From contig CM038052.1 in assembly GCA_021397845.1 (NCBI GenBank), positions 172,348,183-172,412,182 on the forward strand: a stretch of 64,000 bases of DNA, read 5' to 3'. Of this stretch, positions 43,404-53,329 are shown piece after piece; position 1 is the first letter of the stretch, and each line of letters starts with the position of its first letter. The notes below the pieces were generated by a model. The model was given only the letters and a program-made list of their open reading frames with translations. It did no database searches and had not been told where the DNA came from. A program made the position numbers and the translations under genes. This DNA is from Areca catechu (lineage: Eukaryota; Streptophyta; Magnoliopsida; Arecales; Arecaceae).

Positions 43404-44674
43404 CCGGTAAATCCCACCAGGGGGGTATGCACCGGTCTTAGCTGATCATGGGACAAATTCATCTGAGAGAAAGCATCGTAAAAAAGCACGTCAGCCGAGC
43501 TTCTACTATCCACCATAATTCGATGTACAGGATGCTTCGCGATGGTCATCTCGACCACCACGGCATCATTGTTTACATTCTCGTTTTCCTTCCCCTCCTC
43601 AGGGGGGATTACATTCTCCGGGTTCCCGACTTCCCGGGCTTTCTTCGCCGCCCGCTCGACCCCAAGTGAGATCATGCCCACCGGCTTCTCCGTCGGGCGG
43701 TTATCGATTGCAGGAACTGGTGGTAAGGCCGCGAGCGGCTGCCCCTCCGGGGGGACCTCAATCTTGATGAACTTCCTGAGGTAGTCCCTTTTGATCAGCT
43801 CCTCGATTCCCTGCTTCAGGTTGCGACACTCTTCCGTGTCATGGCCGTGCTCGTGGTGGAACTGGCAGTACTTTGACTTGTCTCGGATACCTCTTGGATT
43901 CTATGGAGGAGGTCGGCGGAGGTAGTGCTCGCCCTCAATTTCTATGAGGATCTTTGTTCGAGGGGCAAGGAGAGGGGTGAACCTCCGCTCCGGAATGGCC
44001 TCGCCCTTCGACCTCGGATTCGGGCGAGGGTCGGCAGGTGGCCCGGGCTTTCGAGCTCCTGGAAGATCCCTCGGGGACGGCCTCTTCGGAGTCTTCCCAT
44101 CCAGCTCTCAGCGGGTGCGGTCGGCCTCCTCCGCTCGGATGTACTTGTGGGCGTGGAGGAGGAGCTCGGAGTACATCCTGGGAGGCTCCACTGAGGCCGC
44201 TGGCGAAGGGGACGCCGATCGGTCTCGGCGCGAAGTCACGTCTTGGCGCCGCTTACTGCGATGCACCGTCTCGGCTTCATCGACCGGGGATCGACTCTCG
44301 TGATCCGCCGAACCGGAGTAGTTTCTTTTTGTGGGAGCTCAGTGGCTCCCGCGAGGGTTGGAGACCGCCCTCAGGTGGGATGGCCTGTCCTGAATGGAGC
44401 GCAGGCTCCCACGCGGCCCCGCGGCTCGAGCCGCGGGGGTCCCCGGCTGCGGCTGCGTGGCTAGGGACCGCTGCTGATGTTGAAGCTGCCGGACCGCCGA
44501 GGTCAAAGTCTGCAGCTATTGGATGATGGCCGCGAGGGGCCCGTCCACCGAGGTCGGCGGTAGTGGAAGAGGTGGAGGAGCTGGGAGCTCCCTCTCCGGG
44601 CTGTGGGCCCCTTGAGGAAAGGGAACCTCCCCCACACGGCTGGTGGATGCCTCGCGCCCACGAGTGACCACCAT
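43403..44674 (-). pseudogene. Inverted Tat-like gag and protease, internally deleted
   Basis: Minus-strand reading starts MVVTRGREASTSRVGE at 44674 and reaches RMYSELLLHAHKYIRAEEAD at about 44175, skipping most of the gag core, so an internal deletion is likely. The terminal knuckle-like YCQFHHEHGHDTEEC lies at about 43830-43875, then the protease VHRIMVDSRSSADVLFYDAF near 43470-43525. The protease active site reads DSRSS where Tat elements usually have DxGSS, an inactivating change. The frame also has stops near 44520. Confidence 0.8.
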
Positions 44675-44732
44675 TGTCAGAGAGCGCGGTGCCTGCAGAA
44701 AGCTGGCTCCCACTAGGGGTGTTGTCCTGCCC

Positions 44733-44750
44733 CCCCTACCTGGCGCGCCA
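44733..44750 (-). other. Primer binding site of the inverted Tat-like element
   Basis: The minus strand reads TGGCGCGCCAGGTAGGGG, three bases after the LTR end CGGCAACA. This is a known Tat/Athila-type primer site and differs from the site of the neighbouring element at 41008. Confidence 0.8.
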
Positions 44751-44753
44751 ATC

Positions 44754-46374
44754 TGTTGCCGATCTCGCCGCCGTGCCCGTGCCTCAGAACCGCCGATCCT
44801 ACCAGACCGCCTTACACCTGGGGCCCCCCGGCCGTAGCGAACCTACAAGGCAAGGTCAGAAGACCCTGGCCGGGAATCCCGGCGAGGGAGCTCCGACGAT
44901 CAAGTCAGTAGACGGCGAGAGGGAACAGATTCTCCAAGACGGGCCCCCAAAGGAGTCCCAGAATCAGAGAATTTACTAGCAAGAAAGGTGCTGGAGGGAC
45001 TAGAAACCCGGCTGGGTCCCTTTACCGAGCTCACGCCGAGCGATCCCCTCTCGGGACCCTAGATCTTACTCTTGGAGCGGGGCCTTTAGCCTCTGTTTCT
45101 TACTCGTCCAACCTTACCTGGTCGCCTCCTCTTTCCTTCCTTTTATCTCCTCCCGCTGCCTGCCTGTTTTCCGCTCTTGGGAGGCTCCCCTTGTTGCTCT
45201 CGTTGTCCCCTCTCCATCCTTTTCTCTTTCCCCTTTTGGTTTCGAGGGCCAGGCGGCTTTCTGACCTCGTTTGCCGAGCCCAGCGGGGAAAGGGTAAAGG
45301 AAGGGGGGTGGCGCCGGCAGGGTGGCCGGTCAGACCTCGGGCCCGGTGTGGGCGCTCCCCTTTCCAAGTGTCGGCATTGTCCGTTGACGGGCCCTGTTTT
45401 GCCAGAACTGCGCCTCTCGACTGCAGAACCTGTCGGGCCGATGTAAGTGATGTTTCGCGTGCCGCCGCCATCTGTACGGGGCACTGTCTGTGGTGCGTGC
45501 TCGAGGGCCAACCTCGAAAATTGCACCTCCGCCCTTTGGGCCCTTCCCGGTACGGTCGGCCCGACCTTGGCCGAGGTGGACCCCTCCCGGGTGGACACCT
45601 AGCGGAGCGGCAGAAGGGCGCTCGGCTTCGGTCGAGGTGGTCCCATCTCTGGGGGCCACCTGGCGAAGGAGCGAAGGGGCCCGGCTCGACCTCGGCCTCG
45701 GTGGGACCGTCTCTGGGTGCCACCTGGCGAGGGAGCGGGGGAGCAGTCGACCTCGGCCGAGGTGGACCCCTCCTGGGTGGACACCTGGCGAGGCGGCAGA
45801 AGGGCGCTCGGCTTCGGTCGAGGTGGTCCCGACTCCGGGGGCCACCTGGCGAAGGAGCGAAGGGGCCCGGCTCGACCCCGGCCTCGGTGGGACCGTCTCT
45901 GGGCGCCACCTGGAGAGGGAGCGGGGGAGCAGCCGACCTCGGCCGAGGTGGACCCCTCCTGGGTGGACACCTGGCGAGGCGGCAGAAGGGCGCTCGGCTT
46001 CGGTCGAGGTGGTCCCGTCTCCGGGGGCCACCTGGCGAAGGAGCGAAGGGGTCCGGCTCGACCTCGACCTCGGTGGGACCGTCTCTGGGCGCCACCTGGC
46101 GAGGGAGCGGGGGAGCAGCCGACCTCGGCCGAGGTGGACCCCTCTCGGGTGGACACCTGGCGAGGCGGCAGAAGGGGCCCTGGACCGAACTCGACTTCAG
46201 CCTGGGCGGTAACGCCTCGGGACATCACCTGGCGAGGTAGTCGGGGGGGGCAAGGGCCGAGCTCGACCTCGGCGGCATTGGACTCGCAGCTGACTCGACC
46301 GAGGAAACCTCCACGCGGCTCAATCATGCCCGACGGAATCTGAGACCGGCCACGTCATCATTATGGCCGTAACA
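44754..46374 (-). repeat. 5' LTR of the inverted Tat-like element
   Basis: 1621 bases with TG...CA ends: the minus strand begins TGTTACGGCCATAATGATGA and ends CGGCAACA. Very GC-rich. It contains the 186-bp higher-order repeat (45573 to about 46200), which leaves several frames open on both strands for 200-350 codons without coding meaning. Confidence 0.82.
45573..46200. repeat. 186-bp higher-order tandem repeat inside an LTR
   Basis: Units start at GAGGTGGACCCCTC, positions 45573, 45759, 45945 and 46131, exactly 186 bases apart; the last is partial. Each unit comprises three diverged subunits of about 61, 65 and 60 bases sharing the CACCTGGCGA core. The period is a multiple of three, so all frames stay open across units. 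Confidence 0.95.
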
Positions 46375-48930
46375 GGTGGTTAGATACAGATGCCAACATC
46401 CATGTTTGTACTGATAGATCTTAGTTTTTATCATATTAAGGATCAAGTGGAAGAAGTGTAATCATGGATAATGGAATAGCTGTTGAAGTACTGGGATCAG
46501 GATCCGTCAATCTGAGATTTACCTCAAGAAAATTCCTGATTCTTCGTGATGTACAGTATGTTCCAACCATTAGAAGAAATTTACTAAGTGGTTCTTTGCT
46601 TGTCCAGATAGGACTTAAAGTTATTTTAGAGTCCAATAAAGTTATAATTTCCAGAGGAGATAAGTTTATTGGCAAAGGTTTTGTATCCGAGGGACTTTTT
46701 AAATTGAATGTAAATGCTCCTATCGATATTAATAAAAATTCTGTTATCCCTTCAAACCCATTTTGTTAAATTTTGAATCTTGTGAAACTTGGCATGCAAG
46801 ATTAGGTCATGTCAATCTTTGATCAATCAAGAAGATGTCTAACCTCAAGTTAATTCCTAAAATAAATATCGATCACAATTCCAAATGTGAAGTGTATGTT
46901 CAATCAAAATAATCTAGGAAATCTTTCAAGACTATAGATTTTAGAGACTCTCAGATTTTAGAACTCATTCATAGTGATGTTTATGATTCTAATAGAATTC
47001 CAACTCGTGAAGGTAGTCGCTATTTTGTAATTTTTATTGACGACTTCTCTAAGTTCTGCTATACCTATCTCTTAAAGATCAAAGATGAAGTACTTAACAA
47101 ATTTAAGGTTTATAAGGCAGAATCTAAAAACCAATTGGAGAAAAGAATTAAAATACTTAGGTCTGACGAGAAGGAAAGTACACCTCGAATGAAATGAGCC
47201 AATTCTATGAAAAAAATGGAATAGTTCATGAAGTCACAGCTCCCTATTTTCCTCAATCTAATGGTATGGCTGAACGAAAGAACCAAACTTTAGTAGATAT
47301 GATAAATGCTATGATCATTAGTTCAAGTATTTTAGAAAATCTCTGGGGAGAGGCCCTTCTATCTGCTAACAATATCCTTAATAGAATACTTGCCAAAGAT
47401 AGAGATAAATCATCCTATGAACTTTGGGAAGGTCACCCACCTAGGCTTAGTTACTTTCGAGTTTGGGGATGCTTGGTCAAAGTCGAAATTCCTAAATCAA
47501 AGAGATCCAAAATAGGACCTAAGACTGTGGATACTGTCTTTATTGGCTACTCTCTTGATAGCAGCACCTATAGATCTTAGTTATTAACTCTGAAGTTTTT
47601 TCAATATTAAGTAATATAATTATTGAATCTAGAGATGCAATATTCTTTGAAAACATATTCCCTCTTAGAAATGGAATTTCTAGACCGACCATCGATCCTC
47701 CATCCGATTTGCCATCATCTTCTTCCTCGTTAGCAGATCAACACCTGAGTTTGAACCTATAAGGAGCAAAAGAATTAGAACTAAAAAAAACTTTGGTGAA
47801 GATTTTTTTACTTATCTAATTGAAGATAATCCATCCTCTTATCAAGAAGCCATGGTCTCTCCTGATGCATCTTTCTGGAAAGAGGCAATAAATAGTGAAA
47901 TTGAATCCATTATTGAAAATAATACTTGGATCCTTACTAATCTACCACTTGGAAACAAACCATTAGGTTGTAAGTGGATCTTCAAAAAGAAGATGAAAAA
48001 TGATGGAACTATAGAAAAATATAAAGCTAGACTTGTTGTTCAAGATTTTGGTCAAAAGGCTGATATTAATTTCTTCGATACCTACTCACCTGTAGCTCAT
48101 ATCACTACTATACGAATCCTTTTTTCTTTAGCCTCCATCCATAATCTCTTTGTTCATCAAATAAATGTTAGGACTACTTTTTTACATGAAGATCTTGAAG
48201 AGGAGACCTATATGCATCAACTTGAAAGTTTTTTTATGCCAAGATAAGAAAACAAAGTTTATAAACTTGTTAGATCCCTCTATGGATTGAAGCAAGCACC
48301 CAAGCAACGACACGAAAAGTTTGACTAAGTAATCTTATCCTACAGATTCTAAATCAATGAATCAGATAATTATCTTTATCAAAGACAAGTTGATGATTGA
48401 TTTGTTCTCCTTTGTCTCTATGTTGATGATATTCTAATTTTTACTCCTAACCTAAACCTAGTCAATGATATTAAGAACTTTCTATCCCATCACTTTAATA
48501 TGAAAGACTTAGGTAATGCTGATATAATATTTGGAATGAGAATTATTCAAGTGCTTATCCCAATCTCACTACACTCAAAAACTTTTTAATAAATTCAAAT
48601 ATTTTGATTATTCACTAGTATTTACTCCCTTCGATCCATCCATCCATCTCGTAAAAAATATTGAAAAATCTATAGATCAAGAAAAATATGCTTAGATCAT
48701 TGGTTCCTTAATGTGTCTATCAATCGAACTAGACCAGATATTGCCTATACAATTTTCAAACTTAGTAGATATACTACTAATCCTAGTTCAACCAATTGGA
48801 ATGCCTTAGAAAGAGTATTTAGGTATCTTAAAAGAACTATTGATTTCTCTCTTTGCTATATAGGTTATTCAAATGTTCTTGAGAGTTATTCTGATTCAAA
48901 TTGGATATCCAACACTTTAGATATTAAATC
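46375..48930 (+). pseudogene. Degenerate Ty1/copia pol (protease to RNase H), both ends lost
   Basis: Plus-strand copia polyprotein beginning within the protease (WWLDTDANIHVC near 46378). It continues through GAG-pre-integrase (TWHARLGHVN near 46790), integrase (FVIFIDDFSK near 47020 and PYFPQSNGMAERKNQTLVDM near 47240-47300), and reverse transcriptase (KWIFKKKMKNDG at about 47980, YVDDILIFT at about 48420). It ends in RNase H (NRTRPDIAYTIFKLSRYTTN near 48720-48790, then YSDSNWISNT). Several stops and frameshifts are present. The left end is cut by the Tat LTR at 46374, and the right end at 48930 by the next copia element. Gag, LTRs and the 3' remainder are not seen in the window. Confidence 0.88.
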
Positions 48931-50557
48931 TGTTGGGAATTATATCCCAAAGCCAATCGTCTAGGCTGTAGACGGTTGTGCCATTTTGTAATTGTATATA
49001 AATTTTTAATGAATAAAAGTTATTCTTTTGGCTGTTCATCATATTTATATTTTTCTTAAATGAACTCTTGTATGATGGAGTCCTTAGAACTACATTATTT
49101 GATATAGAGAGGATACATCAAGTAGTTCCTCAACTGATTCACAACTAAATGATACATTGTTATAGGACGACAATGTATCAAGTGTAGGTTATTGTATGTC
49201 ATATTTATTGGTTGTCCTCTTAACTAGGAGTGTGGAGATACTGGTGTGACATGCAAGTGAAATGTGTGACATCTCACTAAACGTGACCATCTACGAAACT
49301 CTCTTCTGTCAAAGGATTGCCCGCAAAGGGATATGGGTATATGTGTTCCTCAGACCTGAGGTCACCATGGTAGCTTGCAAGCAACTCACTATACTTTGGT
49401 GCCGGACCACCTGGATTTCTAATCCAGTGATGGAAGGTTTCTGGGTGTAGTCAAGTACTTGGGAGCGTTGGTGGATCAAGATGGAATTGACCCCTCTAAA
49501 TAGTTTGGAGTGAATGACTCATTGTGTCTCAATTTAGCAAATCCTTGGCTAGAGTAGTTCTTGTGAGGAGTCATAGAACTTGTAAAGTTGAGACACGATC
49601 TGGATAAAATAAATTAGGGTTAGTAGTCGAACCTTAGGTCATCTTGAGCATTATGAGGTCAAAGGGATGAATTATGCAGTAACCATATGCCAGTGGTTCT
49701 AGAGAGGTGTTCTGCATCTTCGACCTATCCGAACGTCGGGTATCATTGCTAGATAAGGACTTTGACTTATACTGGAAGTATTCCAGTGCTACCGGCTTAG
49801 TATTCAAACCTATGAGGTCACACACCATAGAGGTTCTATCTGACGAGCAGAAATTCTGGAAAGTTTTCTGGGAAGGTTTTGACTTCGAATTTTGAATTCG
49901 AATTTCGAATTCTGGACATTTTTTGGCTCCAAGCTTTCATGGTATAATGGTCATACTTGCCTTTTTAGCTTGGACCCATTTGGTATGGCCCTTGACCTTC
50001 TCCCCCAATCATTCCTCCTTCCTCTTTCTCCCTCTCTTGGCCATCCCTATAAATAAAGGTTGTTTTAGGGATTGCTGGTTGGTTGAAGAACTAGAAGAGA
50101 AAAAAGATTTTGTGAGGACTTGGGATTGGGTGTGAGAATACCTAGCATTCAAGCTAGGACTTGGGAAGAGAGATAGTTAGGAAGGGTTCCACCTCTCCTC
50201 TTTATCTTCCGAGAAGAAGAAGATCGGCCCGAAGGATCCCAAGGAGCTAGCACTCCAAGAGAGCTGATCAGAGTCGAGCTCCGGTGTGAACTACCTATAG
50301 AGGCCAGACATGTGTATGGCTCAAGAGCGCTATCCTTGGAGCACCGCTACTGCATCCATCAAAGGTATAACGGTAAGGTATCTTTATATCTTTGAGTTTT
50401 ATCTTGCTTTTGATGTTTATTGCATGCTATATTATTATACTAGATCTTATTGCAGGTAGATTGGTAGATCATTTGATCGATCTACCAAGCCTTCTGCTAT
50501 ATTCATTTTAAAATAGTTTTAAAATACATTATTTTTGCTAGCTATGTTTCACCTTCA
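48931..50557 (+). repeat. 5' LTR of the plus-strand copia element
   Basis: Starts TGTTGGGAATTATATCCC and ends CACCTTCA. It contains a TATA-like CCCTATAAATAAAGG at about 50045-50060. Compared with the 3' copy it lacks about 120 bases carrying GTGTCGACAC palindromes. Confidence 0.88.
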
Positions 50558-50558
50558 A

Positions 50559-50571
50559 TGGTATCAGAGCC
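50559..50571 (+). other. Primer binding site of the plus-strand copia element
   Basis: TGGTATCAGAGCC, one base after the LTR end, complementary to initiator methionine tRNA. Confidence 0.92.
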
Positions 50572-52454
50572 AGGTTCCGATCGTAGTATAATAATGTTAG
50601 CATGCTTTAACATCATGTTTTTCTTTTAAAGTACTTGGAATGAGTGCTTCACCATGGTCATCTGGTCATAGGAGAGAAATAGGGCTGCAAGACCCTCTCT
50701 TCCCATTCAATGGGGTCTCCTATGGCGTGTAAGGGTGCCGTTTGTGATTGACTCATGAAGAGGAAAGATAAAAGAAAATATAGATTAAAAATATTTTAAT
50801 CATGTATTATGATCTCAAAATAAATTTATATAAGATTTAAGAGTTTTGTTTTAATCGGATTTGATTAAAAATTTGGTAAAACTTTGGATTTGAAATTATT
50901 GTTATTATCCTATGATAGGCCTTGAGTCGACCTCTTGAGTCGACTCATGAAGGTTGAAGTGTCGATACTTGACCAGGAAGTATCGACACTTGGGCTTGTG
51001 AGTCGACACTTTGCCTTGAAGGTGTCGACTCATGAGCGCTTCCCAAAAAACATAGTGTTCTATTTTCTTCATGTCTCAGGCCTTGAGTCGACTAAGTGTC
51101 GAACCTAGTATCGACACTTGCCCCTGGTGAGTCGATACTTGACATGAAAAGTTACAAAAATAATAAATTCAAATTTCTTATTATTGTAAAATTATTTTAT
51201 ATTTGTAAATTAAAATTATTTTAATTTATTAAGGCTATTGAACTTAATTAAGAATTAAGTCATTTTGAATGACTAAGAACTTTAAGAATATGATTCAAAG
51301 ATTTTAAGTCATTTCAATAAACCTTAAGGGTCATGGGTTAGCTTCTATTATGTCCTTAATTGGGTTAAACCTAAGTTTGATGCATAAAACTATATAGAGA
51401 ATCATTCTAATCAAATGTTGAGTTAGGACTTCTTCTCTGTAGATATCTCTAATAGTTAGATTGATTAGTCCATAGATCTACATGGACCTAATTTGTGGCT
51501 CAGTGGACAGCCCGAGTCTTTAGGCTAGTCTAATCGAGTCTGATGAACCAATTGATATCCGAGGTAAGTTTGGCATCTTGATCATGATTCTTTGGGGCTA
51601 TCTCTTACCTGGCCAACTCGATTGGTGTTTAAGGCAAGATGATTAATGGCAGAACCCAACCCATGATCTCACTTACCTGGACAATGTGGTCGATAAGAAT
51701 TGATTAGATAGCTCACTGACTCATGTTAACCCATGTCACCCAAGGTTAATCAGTCTTGACTGATTTTAGGTACCCATGGATCATTAGTTATGAGTAACCC
51801 TCCTTGATTACTGATGTGGTCAGTGGGAGGTTGATCTATGTCTTCTCATCTCTTCTTCTGTCATAATAAGATTAAACCCTCTAAATTATTAGGTCCATAA
51901 AAAGATGAAGTTATGGGGATAACCGAGTCTTAGCCTCTCATTAAATGGGATGATAATGGGTCAAATAGTTGGATGTTCATCGGCAAATCCAAAGATTGGG
52001 TGTTCATCGGGCTATAGAAATTGTTGTTCCTGATATGATGGCTCAGTGCGACTCTCTTAATGGTGGTCAGGTGGGTCGACCAAAGTTGAGCTTGACATTC
52101 GTTAGTTAGAAACATCGAGTTTTGTCATGTTAATGGTTGAACTTAACCGAGCCCTTCAATAGGAGGCCCAAAGGTTGATTGAAGTGTACCTTGGGGCAAA
52201 ACCTAAATACTAGAGATTACTTTGAGAAGTAATCAGTTGAAGAACCTACATTTAGATGCGCATGGATGGGCCGGCCAAAGTCGGGCTCATGTGTTGTTTA
52301 TTGAACTCTAGTACCCACTTAGGAATCAAAGTGATTCCTCAGATTGGAGGTAGAGGCTACCAGTCTGAACAAAATAGTGGAAGGGCCTTTAGACTAAAGT
52401 CTATGTCTATAGGATAATAATTCATACACTAATTAGCTTTGATTTTCCTTTTAA
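50572..52454 (+). other. Long untranslated leader with palindromic GAGTCGACTC/GTGTCGACAC motifs
   Basis: About 1.9 kb with no coding signal. At 50920-51145 there is a cluster of related palindromic words (GAGTCGACTC, AGTCGACACT, TATCGACACT, GGTGTCGACTC), at least eight in 220 bases. The same words recur in the 3' LTR at about 63235-63300. Confidence 0.7.
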
Positions 52455-53240
52455 ATGTCTTCCAACCTGTCACTTCGGTCTCTTCTCGATAACGAGATGC
52501 TTAAGGGTCCCAACTTCGATAGCTGATATCGAAGGCTCAGGATTGTCCTGGAGTATGAATGGATCTTGTATGTAATATCGGATCCGGCACCTGAAACCCT
52601 TGCTCCCAATGCTTGGGGTTCAGTCAAAGACACTTATCAAAAGTGGCTCTCTGACAAGACCAATGTCCGATGCATTATGTTAGCAGCAATGAATGACGAG
52701 TTTAGTCACAAGTTCGATGAAGCCCAGCGGAAGAAATCTTTCAAAGGTTGAAGGAGTCTTTTGGCACACCAGATGACGTTGAGAGGTACAGGATCTCCTG
52801 TGCTATCTACAACGCACGGATACGTGATGGGGTCTCAGTCACTGATCATGTATTGTACATGATCAAGATGATTGAGCGCCTGTGCAAGCTCGGATGTCCC
52901 TTGGATGAACAGCTTAGGAAGGATGCGATTCTGAATTCCCTCCTCTCTCCTATCTAGATTTTCTCGATCATTATAGAATGAATAAGCTACAGTTAACTAC
53001 CACGATTTGTTGGGGTTGCTACAGACTTATGAGAAAGACTACCATCTAAACAAAGGGATGGTAAATCTAGTGGAAGGATCTTCGGCAGGGCATCGTCCCT
53101 TCAAGAAAGGGAAAAAGAAAAGTAAAGGAAAACAGGTACAGAATGCTTCTGGGCCCAGTCAGGCTAAGAAGAAGAAGGCTGATAAAAGCCAAGCGGAGTG
53201 CTTCTTCTGCAAGAAGTGGGGACATTGAAAGATGAACTGT
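52455..53240 (+). pseudogene. copia gag, broken
   Basis: Starts ATG at 52455 (MSSNLSLRSLLDNEMLKGPN). A TGA replaces the conserved Trp codon in FDSWYRRLR, near 52521. Later blocks include DVERYRISCAIYNARI and MIKMIERLCKLGCPLDEQLR (52770-52920), and the zinc knuckle CFFCKKWGH with a TGA immediately after it (near 53227). Frameshifts near 52745 and 52957 complete the inactivation. Confidence 0.85.
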
Positions 53241-53329
53241 CCTCTTGACATTGTGTCCCTTGACCTGAACAGGTCTAAGAAGAGAAAGCAACCAAAAGGT
53301 GCTGGACAAGGTATTTATATGATAACACA

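Larger units (their letters stand above)
43403..46374 (-). mobile_element. Second Tat-like Ty3/gypsy element, inverted and truncated
   Basis: On the minus strand: 5' LTR 46374-44754, primer binding site 44750-44733, gag from 44674, and protease to about 43403, where it abuts the plus-strand Tat element. Everything after protease is missing. Its LTR is unrelated in length and repeat content to that of the neighbouring plus-strand element, so the two are different subfamilies rather than halves of one copy. No matching target duplication could be found (the bases right of the LTR are GGTGG), consistent with loss of its far end. Confidence 0.82.

Noticed and set aside
45573..46200. Regular GC-rich repeats considered as a CRISPR-like array
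   Set aside because: Units are contiguous with no unique spacers and lie in an LTR of a plant genome.
45100..46343. Several 150-350 codon GC-rich frames on both strands
   Set aside because: They lie in an LTR and stay open because of a 186-bp repeat with period divisible by three; no domain is visible.
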